Positions 26,358 to 34,708 are shown, counted from the stretch's first letter. The stretch is 64,000 nt of DNA from Crossiella cryophila (GCF_014204915.1 NZ_JACHMH010000001.1:4737501-4801500), one strand, 5' to 3'. The notes: generated by a model from the sequence alone, not told the origin. Program-made: numbers and translations.

Positions 26358-27296
26358 GTGACCACGCAGACCGGCCTGCCACACGCCCACGCCCTGTTCG
26401 CGCACAACCTGCCCGCCGCCGCGGCGGCCGCGATCAGCCAGGCCCTGGCCGCCAACGGTCTGGCCGTGCATCAGCTGGAGGCCAGCGCGGCGGCCGCGGA
26501 CGAGCTGCTCCGGCTGGCCGAACACCTGCCGGGGCCGCTGCTGTTGCTCGGCCACGGCATCGGCGGCACGGCCGTGCTGCTGGCCGCCCCGCACCTGCCC
26601 GCCACCGCCGCGATCGCCACCCTGGCCGCGATCGCGCCGGGGGAGCTGCCCGCGAAACTGGGCGCCCCACTGCTGATCCTGCACTCGCCGAGCGACAACG
26701 CGGTCGGCGTCGACCACGCCCGCCGGATCTTCCAGGCCGCCAGGCATCCCAAGTCCTTCCTCGCCCTCGACGGCGCCGACCACGAGCTGAGCACCCCGGG
26801 CGACGCCGCCTACGCGGGCACGCTGATCGCCACCTGGGCGGCCCGGCACCTGCCCGAACCCGCCGCCGAACCCGAGGGCCACGTGCTGGTCACCGAGAAC
26901 GGCACCGGGTCCTACGGCCAGACCATCTCGGTCGGCCGCCACCTGATCGCCGCCGACGAACCCCGCCCGCTGGGTGAGGACAGCGGGCTGTCCCCGTACG
27001 ACCTGCTGCTGGCCGGGCTGGGCGCGTGCACCTCGATGACGTTGCGGATGTACGCCGAGCGCAAGGGCTGGCCGCTGGAGCGGGTCAGCGTGGCGCTGCG
27101 GCATTCCCGGGTGCACGCCAGGGACTGCGCGGACTGCGAGACCAAGGACGGCAGGCTGGACCGGATCGAGCGGTCGATCCGGATCACCGGTCAGCTGGAC
27201 GCGGCGCAGCGGCAGCGGCTGATGGAGATCGCGGACCGGTGTCCGGTGCACCGCACGCTGCACTCGGAGATCATCATCGACACCGCAGCCTACTGA
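26358..27296 (+). CDS. Alpha/beta-hydrolase-OsmC fusion with altered nucleophile
   Basis: 312 aa. Residues 1-165 are an alpha/beta-hydrolase domain; residues ~175-312 are an OsmC peroxidase domain. The OsmC part keeps both redox cysteines (LGACTSMT, Cys224; DRCPVHRT, Cys295), so thiol-dependent hydroperoxide reduction is expected. In the hydrolase part the elbow is GHGIGG (residues 65-70), where GHSxGG is normal: the catalytic Ser is Gly67, although Asp113 and His142 are in place. That half is probably non-hydrolytic and may be structural or binding. The fusion architecture itself is known in bacteria. Confidence 0.9.
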   Translation: MTTQTGLPHAHALFAHNLPAAAAAAISQALAANGLAVHQLEASAAAADELLRLAEHLPGPLLLLGHGIGGTAVLLAAPHLPATAAIATLAAIAPGELPAKLGAPLLILHSPSDNAVGVDHARRIFQAARHPKSFLALDGADHELSTPGDAAYAGTLIATWAARHLPEPAAEPEGHVLVTENGTGSYGQTISVGRHLIAADEPRPLGEDSGLSPYDLLLAGLGACTSMTLRMYAERKGWPLERVSVALRHSRVHARDCADCETKDGRLDRIERSIRITGQLDAAQRQRLMEIADRCPVHRTLHSEIIIDTAAY

Positions 27297-28153
27297 GCCG
27301 CACGGTCCACTGTGGACCGCAGCGCCCGGATCGCCCAGTCCAGGGTCGGGGCCAGGGGTTCCGGGGCCTGCCAGCCGTTGACGATCGCGAGCAGCCGGAC
27401 GTACCGCTCGCGCCGCGGGTCGGCGGCGGCGGTGAGCCGGGCGAGCAGCTCCGCGCGGGGCCACCCGGCCTGGAGTTCCAGCACCACCGGCCGGGCCGCG
27501 GGCTGGTCCGGCTCGATGCCAGCGGCCAGTGCCGGGGCGACCAGCTCACGGACCACGGCGATCGGATCGCGTCGCAGGACCGGCTCCTGCCGGCCGGCCA
27601 GTTGCCGCAGGGTGGCGCGGAACCCGGGGTCCGCGGTCAGCTCGGCCAGCTCCAGCCAGGCCTCGATCTGGGCTGTGTCGGGGTTTTCCGGCAGTTCGGG
27701 GGTGAGCGTGCGCTTGAGCCCGGTCAGCACCGGGTTGTCCGGGAGTTCGGCGAGGAAGTCCTCGACCAGGTGGTCGCGTTCGGCCCGGGTGAGGGTGGCG
27801 AGGCGGTGCAGGCGGTCGAGTTCACCGGCGTCGGCGCCGCGCGCGGCGGCCACCCGCAGCACGGCGTGGCGTTGGGTGAGGGTGCGGATCTGGGTGGCCA
27901 GGGCGGCGGCGTGGGTGGCGGCGACCTCGGGCAGGGTCAGTTCGCGGTCCAGGATCCGGCGGATGGCGGGCAGGTCCAGGTCGAGGGCGCGCAGGGTGCG
28001 GATCAGTTCCAGGCGGGCCAGCGCGGCCCGGTCGTAGCGGCGGAAGCCGCCGGGGTCGCGTTCGGCGGGCACCAGGCCCTGGTCGGAGTAGAAGCGGATG
28101 GCCTTGACGGTCAGGCCGGTGCGCCGGGCCAGTTCGCCGATGGAGAAGTCCAT
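27290..28153 (-). CDS. MerR-family regulator
   Basis: 287 aa from the ATG at 28153 (GGAGGG eight bases upstream; the GTG at 28162 overlaps the SD). The N-terminal MerR wHTH is FSIGELARRTGLTVKAIRFYSDQGL...FRRYDRAAL, followed by a dimerisation helix and a ~180-residue C-terminal helical domain without a metal-binding Cys pattern. It probably senses a small molecule. Its 3' end overlaps the converging OsmC-fusion gene by seven bases. Confidence 0.9.
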   Translation of the reverse strand: MDFSIGELARRTGLTVKAIRFYSDQGLVPAERDPGGFRRYDRAALARLELIRTLRALDLDLPAIRRILDRELTLPEVAATHAAALATQIRTLTQRHAVLRVAAARGADAGELDRLHRLATLTRAERDHLVEDFLAELPDNPVLTGLKRTLTPELPENPDTAQIEAWLELAELTADPGFRATLRQLAGRQEPVLRRDPIAVVRELVAPALAAGIEPDQPAARPVVLELQAGWPRAELLARLTAAADPRRERYVRLLAIVNGWQAPEPLAPTLDWAIRALRSTVDRAAQ

Positions 28154-28192
28154 GCCGTCCACCCTCCGATCTCCCCCTGGGGGAGGGGCAAA

Positions 28193-28801
28193 TCAGCAGA
28201 TGGACGCGACGCCGGTGTCCAGGGCCTGCCGGTGCAACCGGTCCAGCCGGTGCTGGGCCGCGCCGACCTGCTGGGCAACCAGGAGTCGCACCTGGCAAGC
28301 GATTCCGGGCTTGCGGATGTCCTTTGTGGACACCAGTTCGGTCAGCAGCCTGGTGGCGAGTTCGTCCAGGCGCTGGCGGATCAGGTTGAGGTCGGGGCGG
28401 GTGGTGGGGGCCTGGCCGGGGTGCCGGGTCCAGCGGTCGAACAGGCCGCGCTGCACGATCTTGTTGGCGGTGATCTGGTCCTGGAAGAAGCGGACCGTGG
28501 CCTCGGGGTCCAGGCCCAGCGGACCCGCCTGCGCCCGCACCGCGTCCAGGACCTGCTGTTCGCGCACCGGATCGTCGATCGGCTTGCCGGTGCCGAACTT
28601 GGAGGCGGCCACCAGGTCGCCGACCAGCAGGCGCTGGATGACCAGGTCGGCGAGCGGGCCGAGGCGGCGGAGTTCCTGCGTCTCGACCGTGCTGGTCACC
28701 GGCGGGGCGGTGCTCACGGCCATGGCGGCCGGGCCGCCGACGGTGAGCGCGCCCAGCAGGACCGAGGCCAGCAGGGCGAAGCGGCGCACGAACATCCACA
28801 A
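28193..28801 (-). CDS. Secreted chorismate mutase (AroQ-gamma, *MtCM type)
   Basis: 202 aa. Signal peptide FALLASVLLGALTVGGPAAMA. The mature protein has the AroQ-gamma pattern: LADLVIQRLLVGDLVAASKFGTGKPI (active-site Arg and Lys), DPVREQQVL (Arg), and FFQDQITANKIVQRGLFDRW. Two Cys lie near the C-terminus (IACQV, ASIC), as in the secreted mycobacterial enzyme, where they form a disulfide. It converts chorismate to prephenate outside the cytoplasm. The reason for secretion is unresolved in the family. Confidence 0.9.
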   Translation of the reverse strand: MWMFVRRFALLASVLLGALTVGGPAAMAVSTAPPVTSTVETQELRRLGPLADLVIQRLLVGDLVAASKFGTGKPIDDPVREQQVLDAVRAQAGPLGLDPEATVRFFQDQITANKIVQRGLFDRWTRHPGQAPTTRPDLNLIRQRLDELATRLLTELVSTKDIRKPGIACQVRLLVAQQVGAAQHRLDRLHRQALDTGVASIC

Positions 28802-28835
28802 CCTCCAGATCAGGACCCGGCGTCCACCCTAGACC

Positions 28836-29588
28836 TCAGGTGAGTTCGAGCCCGCCGTCGACGGTGAGCACCTGCCCGGTGACCCAGGTGACCGCCGGAT
28901 CGCCCAGGTGCAGCAGCCAGAGCGCGACCTCCGCCGGGTCGCCGCGGCGGCCCAGCGGGACCCTGGCGGCCTCGGCCTGCTTGATCTGCTCGACCACCTC
29001 GGCCGGCAGCCCGGACACGGCAAGGGCCTCGGACTCGGTCGGGCCCGGCGCGACCGCGTTGACCCGCACCCGGTCGGCGGCCAGTTCCAGCGCCCAGCTG
29101 CGGGTGAGTTGTTCCAGGGCGGCCTTGGTGGCGGCGTAGAGCGAGCCGCCCGCGCCCATCGGGCGGTGGCCGTAGAGGCTGGAGACGTTGAGGATCGAGC
29201 CCTGGGTCTCACGCAGGTGCGGCAGTGCGGCGGCGGCGAGCAGCACGGGCGCGGTCACGTTGAGCGCGAACTGGTCGTCGACGGTCCTGGCGGTGATCCC
29301 GGCCAGCGGCGCCGGGGTGAACCCGCCCGCGTTGTTGACCAGCACGTCCAGGCGTCCCCAGCGCTCGACCGCGGCCCGCACCACCGCCGCGGGGGCGTCC
29401 TCGGCGCGGATGTCGGCGGCCAGCACCGCGATGCCGGGGTGCGCCCGCGCGGTCTCGTCCAGGGCCTCCTGCCTGCGTCCGACGCCCAGCACGTGCGCCC
29501 CGGCCTCGGCGAAGGCGACCGCCGCGGCCCGGCCGATGCCCGAGCCCGCGCCGGTGACCAGCACGACCCGATCGGTGAAGTCAGCCAT
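28836..29588 (-). CDS. SDR-family oxidoreductase
   Basis: 250 aa from the ATG at 29588. Classical SDR motifs are present: VLVTGAGSGIGRAAA (NAD(P) binding), LDVLVNNAGG, catalytic Ser in ILNVSSLYG and YxxxK in SLYAATKAALEQL, then VAPGPTESEA and the C-terminal TGQVLTVDGGLEL. It is divergent from an ArsR regulator; a 29-bp palindrome lies at the start of the gene. The alternative upstream ATG at 29612 falls in the palindrome centre and is less likely. Substrate unknown. Confidence 0.92.
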   Translation of the reverse strand: MADFTDRVVLVTGAGSGIGRAAAVAFAEAGAHVLGVGRRQEALDETARAHPGIAVLAADIRAEDAPAAVVRAAVERWGRLDVLVNNAGGFTPAPLAGITARTVDDQFALNVTAPVLLAAAALPHLRETQGSILNVSSLYGHRPMGAGGSLYAATKAALEQLTRSWALELAADRVRVNAVAPGPTESEALAVSGLPAEVVEQIKQAEAARVPLGRRGDPAEVALWLLHLGDPAVTWVTGQVLTVDGGLELT

Positions 29589-29597
29589 GCGCATCCT

Positions 29598-29626
29598 TTG
29601 TTCGACGTTCATGGAACATCGAACAA
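29598..29626. promoter_or_regulatory. 29-bp palindromic operator of the SDR/ArsR pair
   Basis: The outer arms are TTGTTCGA and TCGAACAA; inner GTTC/GAAC continue the symmetry (12 of 14 positions paired). It sits 9-38 bp upstream of the SDR ATG and 15-43 bp upstream of the ArsR GTG. It is the likely binding site through which the ArsR protein represses both genes. Confidence 0.8.
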
Positions 29627-29640
29627 GTTATCATGGTCCG

Positions 29641-29988
29641 GTGAAGGACGTCCGGCACCCAGACACCGCCGAGCTGACCCTGATCGGGGTCATGTCCGCG
29701 CTCAGCGACCCGATCCGGGTCGGCCTGGTGCGGGTGCTCGGCGACGGCGCGGAACGCGGCTGGGGCGAACTGCTCGCCCCGGTGGCCAAATCCACCCTCA
29801 GCCACCACCTGCGGGTGCTGCGCGACGCGGGCCTGACCTGGACCCGGCAGGAGGGCACCCGCTGCTTCGTCAACCTGCGCCGCGCCGACCTGGAGTCCCG
29901 GTTCCCCGGGCTGCTGGACGCGGTGCTGGACGCGGCCGAGGGCGACGACGTGGGCAGGCAGGTCGAACTGAGACCGGAATCGCAGTAA
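29641..29988 (+). CDS. ArsR-family regulator, probable repressor of the SDR gene
   Basis: 115 aa from the GTG at 29641. Compact winged helix: MSALSDPIRVGLVRVLGDGAE, recognition helix VAKSTLSHHLRVLRDAGL, wing QEGTRCFVNLR. No ArsR metal-site Cys pair. This matches the ArsR type often paired divergently with SDR or NADH-flavin enzymes and responding to an organic inducer. It shares the 29598-29626 palindrome with the SDR. Confidence 0.9.
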   Translation: MKDVRHPDTAELTLIGVMSALSDPIRVGLVRVLGDGAERGWGELLAPVAKSTLSHHLRVLRDAGLTWTRQEGTRCFVNLRRADLESRFPGLLDAVLDAAEGDDVGRQVELRPESQ

Positions 29989-30048
29989 CCCAGGTCACAT
30001 CGTGGGACGGACTGCCGTCGCGGCGAGCCGGTCCCTAGCGTCGGAGCC

Positions 30049-31440
30049 GTGACGCGGGAAGCGGGAAACCTCAGCAGGCGACAGCTCGGCGGACTGCTCG
30101 GCGCGGGTGCGCTGACCACGCTCGCCCCCGGCGCGGCCGCGGCCGCCGAGGAGCCGTTCCGGCCGCTGGGCAACGGAAGACCACCGCGCCCCAACCTGTT
30201 GGTCATCCTCGCCGACGACCTGGGCTGGGCCGACCTGTCCAGCTACGGCGCCCCGGAGATCCGCACCCCGAACCTGGACCGCCTGGCCGCCTCCGGGATC
30301 CGGTTCACCCAGTCCTACTCGGCCTCCTCGGTCTGCTCGCCCACCCGGATCGGCCTGTACACCGGCCGCTACCCGGGCCGGTTGCGCGGCGGGCTCAAGG
30401 AACCGATCGACGCGCCCAACGAGGTCGACGGCATCCCGATCGGCCACCCGACGCTGGCCAGTCTGGTCAAGGCGGCCGGGTACGACACCGCGCTGATCGG
30501 CAAGTGGCACTGCGGTTACCTGCCCTGGTTCAGCCCGACCCGGCTGGGCTGGGACGAGTTCTTCGGCAACTTCAGCGGCGGCCTGGACTACTTCTCCAAG
30601 CTGTCCTACCTGGGCGCGCACGACCTGTTCGAGAACGAGGTCGAGTACCACGATCTCCGCTACTACACCCACATCGTCACCGAGCGGGCCACCGAGTTCC
30701 TGGGCCGCGAACACCGGAAACCCTGGCTGCTCAACCTGAACTACACCACCCCGCACTGGCCGTGGGAGAGCCCGGGGGACCAGGCCGTCAGCGACGAACT
30801 CACCGCCAGGATCAAGGCGGGGGAGAAGGGCGTGCTGCAGCACCGCGACGGCGGATCCCTTGCCACGTACCGGGAAATGGTGGAGGACCTGGACCGTGCG
30901 ATCGGCCAGGTGCTCAACGCCTTGCGCCGCAACGGCCAGCTGCACAACACCCTGGTCTTCTTCGCCAGTGACAACGGCGGCGAGCGCTTCTCCAACACCT
31001 GGCCCTTCGCCGGCGCCAAGGGGCAGGTCGCCGAGGGCGGACTGCGGGTGCCGACCCTGCTGAGTTGGCCGGGACAACTCCGCCCGCGCCAGGTCGAGCA
31101 CGCCCCGGTGCACACCCTGGACTGGACCGCGACCTTCCTCGAACTCGCCGGCGCCACCCCGTCCCCCGCACACCCACTCGACGGGGTCAGCCTGGCCGGA
31201 CACCTGTTCCGCGGCACGCCGATTCCGCGCCGGGACCTGTTCTGGCGGATGAAGGGCCAGCGCGCGTTGCGCCGCGGCGACCTGAAATACGTCCGCAACG
31301 GGACCACCGAGAGCCTGTTCGACCTGGGCGCCGATGTCCGCGAACAGGCGAACCTGGCGAAGAAGCGACCGGCCGACCTGGCCGCGTTGCGGGCGGCCTG
31401 GGAGGGGATCGACGCGACCCTGGTGCCGTACGCGACCTAA
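30049..31440 (+). CDS. Tat-exported type I sulfatase
   Basis: 463 aa with GTG start. The N-terminus NLSRRQLGGLLGAGALTTLAPGAAAA is a twin-arginine signal. The sulfatase core has LVILADDLGWADLSSYG (metal Asp pair) and the formylglycine motif C-S-P-T-R (Cys96) in SASSVCSPTRIGLYTGRYPG, so it needs formylglycine-generating enzyme. Later: GKWHCGYL, NYTTPHWPWE, FFASDNGGE. It hydrolyses sulfate esters outside the membrane. It appears monocistronic. Confidence 0.92.
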   Translation: MTREAGNLSRRQLGGLLGAGALTTLAPGAAAAAEEPFRPLGNGRPPRPNLLVILADDLGWADLSSYGAPEIRTPNLDRLAASGIRFTQSYSASSVCSPTRIGLYTGRYPGRLRGGLKEPIDAPNEVDGIPIGHPTLASLVKAAGYDTALIGKWHCGYLPWFSPTRLGWDEFFGNFSGGLDYFSKLSYLGAHDLFENEVEYHDLRYYTHIVTERATEFLGREHRKPWLLNLNYTTPHWPWESPGDQAVSDELTARIKAGEKGVLQHRDGGSLATYREMVEDLDRAIGQVLNALRRNGQLHNTLVFFASDNGGERFSNTWPFAGAKGQVAEGGLRVPTLLSWPGQLRPRQVEHAPVHTLDWTATFLELAGATPSPAHPLDGVSLAGHLFRGTPIPRRDLFWRMKGQRALRRGDLKYVRNGTTESLFDLGADVREQANLAKKRPADLAALRAAWEGIDATLVPYAT

Positions 31441-31449
31441 CGCCGCAGG

Positions 31450-31660
31450 GGGGGCGATGGGGGTGGAGCGGAAGGTCCGGCGGTGCCGTGCCGGGCTGGT
31501 CCCGGTCTCCTGGTGGAACCGCCTGGTCAGGGTGCGCACGCTGACCTTGGCCTGGCAGGCGATCGAGGTCAGCGTGTGCTCCTGCGCCAGGTGCGGCGGG
31601 CGCCAGCGCGTCCAGGATCGCCACCCGGTGCCCGGCATTCCCGTTGCGGCCCATGGCAAA
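31450..31660 (-). pseudogene. Remnant of an AraC-family (GlxA-like) DNA-binding domain
   Basis: On the minus strand, LAQEHTLTSIACQAKVSVRT and the following LTRRFHQETGTSPARH are a recognisable AraC HTH of the GlxA subgroup, but there is no start codon in context and frame shifts occur on both sides. On the plus strand at about 31675-31791, DGTLVSVRTGVVLLAAAGIT-AGIDLGLW resembles the DJ-1/PfpI core of the same protein family, now in the opposite orientation. The 480-bp gap 31441-31918 holds only these remnants. Confidence 0.55.
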
Positions 31661-31918
31661 ACCCTAGCCACGTCGACGGCACCCTGGTCTCGGTCCGCAC
31701 CGGGGTGGTGCTGCTGGCCGCCGCGGGCATCACCGCCGGGATCGACCTCGGGCTGTGGCCGGTGGAGCGGATCGCCGGCCGGGTCCGATGATCCGGCCAT
31801 CCCGGTGAACTCCCCGCGCGAATCGACCGGCGCGCTCTCCGGTGCGGCATGCTGGAACTGGTTGCAGATTGGACAATCTCCGCCGCCGCGAACCAGCGTT
31901 GCTGGAAAGGACACCAAG

Positions 31919-32404
31919 ATGGACCTGATCGACAAGATCACCCGCGGTGAACTGGACGGCCTGAAGTTCCAGGGCGCCCTGGAGTCCGGCAAATTGGCCC
32001 CCGAGGGTCTGCTGGCTGACCAGCAGGCAATCGACGACATCCCGGTCGGCATCTACGTGCTGGAGACCGACGGCACCCTGATCACCTGTAACCAGGCCGC
32101 CATCGCGGCCTGGGGACGCACGCCCGAACTGGGCACCTCGGAGAAGTACTGCGGCGCGTTCCGGCTGCGCTACCCCTCCGGCGAGGTGATGCCGCACAAC
32201 CAGGCCCCGCCCGCGGTGGTGACCAACAACGGCGGCACCGTGCGCGATGCCGACGTGATCTGCGAACAGCCCGACGGCACCCGGTTGCTGGCGCTGGTCA
32301 ACGTCTTCCCGATCCGCGACGAGTCGGACACGGTGGTGGGCGCGGTCAACATCTTCCGGCACAACACGAGCAAGAAGGTCCCCGGCCTGGTGGCCGAGGC
32401 CTGA
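31919..32404 (+). CDS. Stand-alone PAS-domain protein
   Basis: 161 aa from the ATG at 31919 with AAAGGA upstream. A single PAS fold: IDDIPVGIYVLETDGTLITCNQAAIAAWGRTPEL, ending LALVNVFPIRDESDTVVGAVNIFRHNT. No kinase, GGDEF or HTH output is attached. A short N-terminal helix (MDLIDKITRGELDGLKF) could mediate docking. It is probably a sensor or partner subunit. It precedes the RES gene by 22 bp on the same strand. Confidence 0.85.
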   Translation: MDLIDKITRGELDGLKFQGALESGKLAPEGLLADQQAIDDIPVGIYVLETDGTLITCNQAAIAAWGRTPELGTSEKYCGAFRLRYPSGEVMPHNQAPPAVVTNNGGTVRDADVICEQPDGTRLLALVNVFPIRDESDTVVGAVNIFRHNTSKKVPGLVAEA

Positions 32405-32426
32405 TCTTGCGAGACTGGGCAGCACG

Positions 32427-33086
32427 ATGACGCGCCTCCCCGCACCACCGGCGCCCACCGTGCTGGCCCAGTCGATCGAGCCCGCGGACCTGATCGCGGT
32501 CAACTCCTCGACCCGGCTGGTGCGGATCTTCGCCGCGGGCGGGCGGCATCCTCAGCGCTGGAACGGTTTCCGCACCGTCGGCCCACTCCCGCACGCCTAC
32601 TTCGATCCGCACCCTCCCGGCGAGGACGGCCAGCCCACCAGGGACAACGACCAGGGCGTGCTGTACTTCTCGCTGTCCACCCGCACCTCGGTGGCCGAGG
32701 TCTTCCAGGACACCGCCACCGTCGACCGGCACGCCAACGCCCGCCACCTGGTCATCCTGCGCCCCCGCCGCCCGCTGCGCCTGCTCGACCTGACCAGCCG
32801 CTGGCCGATCAAGGTGGGCGCCTCGGCCGCGATCTGGTCCGACACCACCGACCGCACCCAGGCCTGGGCCCGCGCCATCCGCGCGGCGGACCCGGACCTG
32901 GACGGCCTCTGGTACCAGTCGGCGGTGGACTCGGGCGCGCCCGCGATCTGCCTGTGGGACCCACCGGCGGCCTCGGCCCTGCCCCGCAAACCGGACGTGC
33001 TGCTGCCGCTGGAGCACTCGGGCCTGGAACTGTCCCTTGGCCGCGCTTGCGCGGACCTCGGCTACACCCTCGCGGCCGCGTCCTAG
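32427..33086 (+). CDS. RES-domain protein (toxin-type fold), no adjacent antitoxin
   Basis: 219 aa. The RES signature is visible: Arg in NSSTRLVRIFAAGGRHP, Glu in GVLYFSLSTRTSVAEVFQD, and the C-terminal 'CLWDPPAASALP' region. RES toxins of Xre-RES systems degrade NAD+. Here no Xre antitoxin precedes it; the upstream gene is a PAS protein. An XRE-like module does occur on the other strand just downstream, at the C-terminus of the TetR gene. It may have toxin-unrelated function. N-terminal region of ~30 residues is extra. Confidence 0.78.
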   Translation: MTRLPAPPAPTVLAQSIEPADLIAVNSSTRLVRIFAAGGRHPQRWNGFRTVGPLPHAYFDPHPPGEDGQPTRDNDQGVLYFSLSTRTSVAEVFQDTATVDRHANARHLVILRPRRPLRLLDLTSRWPIKVGASAAIWSDTTDRTQAWARAIRAADPDLDGLWYQSAVDSGAPAICLWDPPAASALPRKPDVLLPLEHSGLELSLGRACADLGYTLAAAS

Positions 33087-33088
33087 GC

Positions 33089-33931
33089 TCAGGCGTCGTA
33101 TCCGAGTGCCCGCATGTACACCCCGAACGGCTCCTCGGCCGGGACCACCCTGGCCGCCTCGAACTCCAGCACGTCCTCGGTGCGCACGCCGGAGCGGGTG
33201 GCCAGCTCCTCGGCCGACACCCCGTGCATGTCGCGGGTCCCGCGCAGCAGGCGGGCCAGGTCCTCTGCGGTCTCCTGCGGGGTGAAGGCGTTGCTCATCG
33301 GTTGCTCCTCGATTCCTCGTCGCGGTGCCGCCACCGCGTGTTCGCACAGGGTCAGCAGTTCGCGGGTGTAGCCGGTCAGGTCGGCGGTGGGCTGGGTGAG
33401 CAGGTGTTGCAGGGCGCCGGAGAGCAGCTGGCGGATGATCAGCGCGACGGTGTGCGGGTCGAACTCGCGGAACTCGCCCGCGCGCTGCCCTCGGCTCAGC
33501 ACCTCCGCCAGTCCGGCCAGTTCGGCGGTGTTGCGCGGTTTGGCCCACCGGTCCAGGGCCTCGGGGTGGCCCTGCAGGATCTGCACCAGTGCCCGCAGGT
33601 GGGTGCGGTGGGTGGCGTAGAAGGTGAGACTGCCTTCGAGGTAGCCGCGCAGGGCCAGCCAGGCCGAGGTGGTGTCCGCGCTGTTCGGGTGCACCACCTC
33701 GCCGCCGGTGGCGTAGACCTCGGCGACGACCTGGCTGATCAGGTCGTCCTTGTTCGCGAAGTGGTAGGAGATCAGCCCGGGGCTGCTCAGCCCCGCCCGC
33801 CGGGCGATCTGGGCGAAGGATGCCCTGGCGTAGCCGAGTTCGGCGATGGTCTCGATCGCGGCGGCCACGATCTGCCTGCGACGTGCGGCCTCGGTGAAGG
33901 TCAGGTCGACCGACTCCTGATTAGGTTGCAC
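33089..33931 (-). CDS. TetR-family regulator with XRE-like C-terminal extension
   Basis: 280 aa. The TetR N-terminal HTH is RRRQIVAAAIETIAELGYARASFAQIARRAGLSSPGLISYHFANKDDL, with a ligand domain to about residue 205. The last ~70 residues (LARLLRGTRDMHGVSAEELATRSGVRTEDVLEFE) look like a separate small XRE/Cro HTH. The junction carries an in-frame ATG at 33298 preceded by GAGGAG, so a 69-aa protein could also be made alone. The start codon GTG lies inside a TTAGGT-N6-ACCTAA palindrome, suggesting autoregulation. Confidence 0.87.
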   Translation of the reverse strand: MQPNQESVDLTFTEAARRRQIVAAAIETIAELGYARASFAQIARRAGLSSPGLISYHFANKDDLISQVVAEVYATGGEVVHPNSADTTSAWLALRGYLEGSLTFYATHRTHLRALVQILQGHPEALDRWAKPRNTAELAGLAEVLSRGQRAGEFREFDPHTVALIIRQLLSGALQHLLTQPTADLTGYTRELLTLCEHAVAAPRRGIEEQPMSNAFTPQETAEDLARLLRGTRDMHGVSAEELATRSGVRTEDVLEFEAARVVPAEEPFGVYMRALGYDA

Positions 33932-33938
33932 GACCTAA
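33921..33938. promoter_or_regulatory. TetR operator palindrome overlapping the gene start
   Basis: TTAGGT-TGCACG-ACCTAA, 18 bp, perfect 6-bp arms, centred on the GTG start of the TetR gene. The placement suggests autorepression. Confidence 0.6.
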
Positions 33939-33971
33939 TTCTAGTTCGACCATCAAGTGCGGCCGATCCGG

Positions 33972-34613
33972 CTAGTGGCGCAGGTGGGCGAGTGCGGTGA
34001 TCATGCGCTCGGCGAGGTCCTCGGGCCAGGGGAAGACCACGGTGACCGCGCGCTGGTGGGCGAGTCCGTGCAGGCCCAGCCACAGCGCGACCGAGTCGGC
34101 GAACGGGTCGGTGCTGGTGGCCAGATCGGCCGCGACGCAGTCGGCCAGTGCCTCGGCGAGCAGGGTCAGGCTGCCCTGGCCGAGCGCGGTCATATCGCTC
34201 TCGGTCAGCACGCTGTTGTCCAGGTCGGGCATCCACAGCCCGCCGAACATGGTGCGGTACCGCCCTGGATGCAGCTGGGCGAACCCCAGGTAGGTCAGGC
34301 AGACCGCGAACAGACGGCCCCTTGGCTCCTCGGCGGCGTCCCTGGCCACCCGCAGCAGCTGCTCCAGCTCGTCGAATGCCTGCTGCACCACGGCCAGCAT
34401 GATGCTGGGCTGGTCCGGGAAGTGGCGGTAGATCGACGGGGCGGCGATGCCGACCTGGCGGGCCACCGCGCGCAGGGTCACCGCGCTCTCATCGCCCGTC
34501 TCGTCCAGCAGTGCGACCGCCGCGGTCACGATCTCCTCGCGCAGGCGGGCGCCCTCGCCCCGGCGGTTGCGGGCGCGGGCTGGCCTGGGTGCGTCGTCCC
34601 TGTCGTCGTCCAT
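33972..34613 (-). CDS. TetR-family regulator (paralogue A)
   Basis: 213 aa from the ATG at 34613. HTH: REEIVTAAVALLDETGDESAVTLRAVARQVGIAAPSIYRHFPDQPSIMLAVVQQAF. The C-terminal domain has LTYLGFAQLHPGRYRTMFGG and SVALWLGLHGLAHQRAVT-VFPWP, shared almost word for word with the gene at 35765. It is divergent from the quinone oxidoreductase gene across a region rich in CTTAC/GTAAG words, which it probably binds. Confidence 0.9.
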   Translation of the reverse strand: MDDDRDDAPRPARARNRRGEGARLREEIVTAAVALLDETGDESAVTLRAVARQVGIAAPSIYRHFPDQPSIMLAVVQQAFDELEQLLRVARDAAEEPRGRLFAVCLTYLGFAQLHPGRYRTMFGGLWMPDLDNSVLTESDMTALGQGSLTLLAEALADCVAADLATSTDPFADSVALWLGLHGLAHQRAVTVVFPWPEDLAERMITALAHLRH

Positions 34614-34622
34614 GCCCGTGAG

Positions 34623-34708
34623 CTTACAAGAAAAACTTACAGGTGTTAGCCCTTGCGTTCGATGAGTGAACGTGCGTAGCCTTACGGTTGTAAGTTCAAT
34701 CGCGTAAG
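34623..34708. promoter_or_regulatory. CTTAC/GTAAG operator cluster between TetR and oxidoreductase
   Basis: CTTACA at 34623 and 34636 (13-bp phase), a perfect 14-bp palindrome CTTACGGTTGTAAG at 34681-34694, and GTAAG at 34704. These are candidate binding sites for the flanking TetR regulators. Confidence 0.5.
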
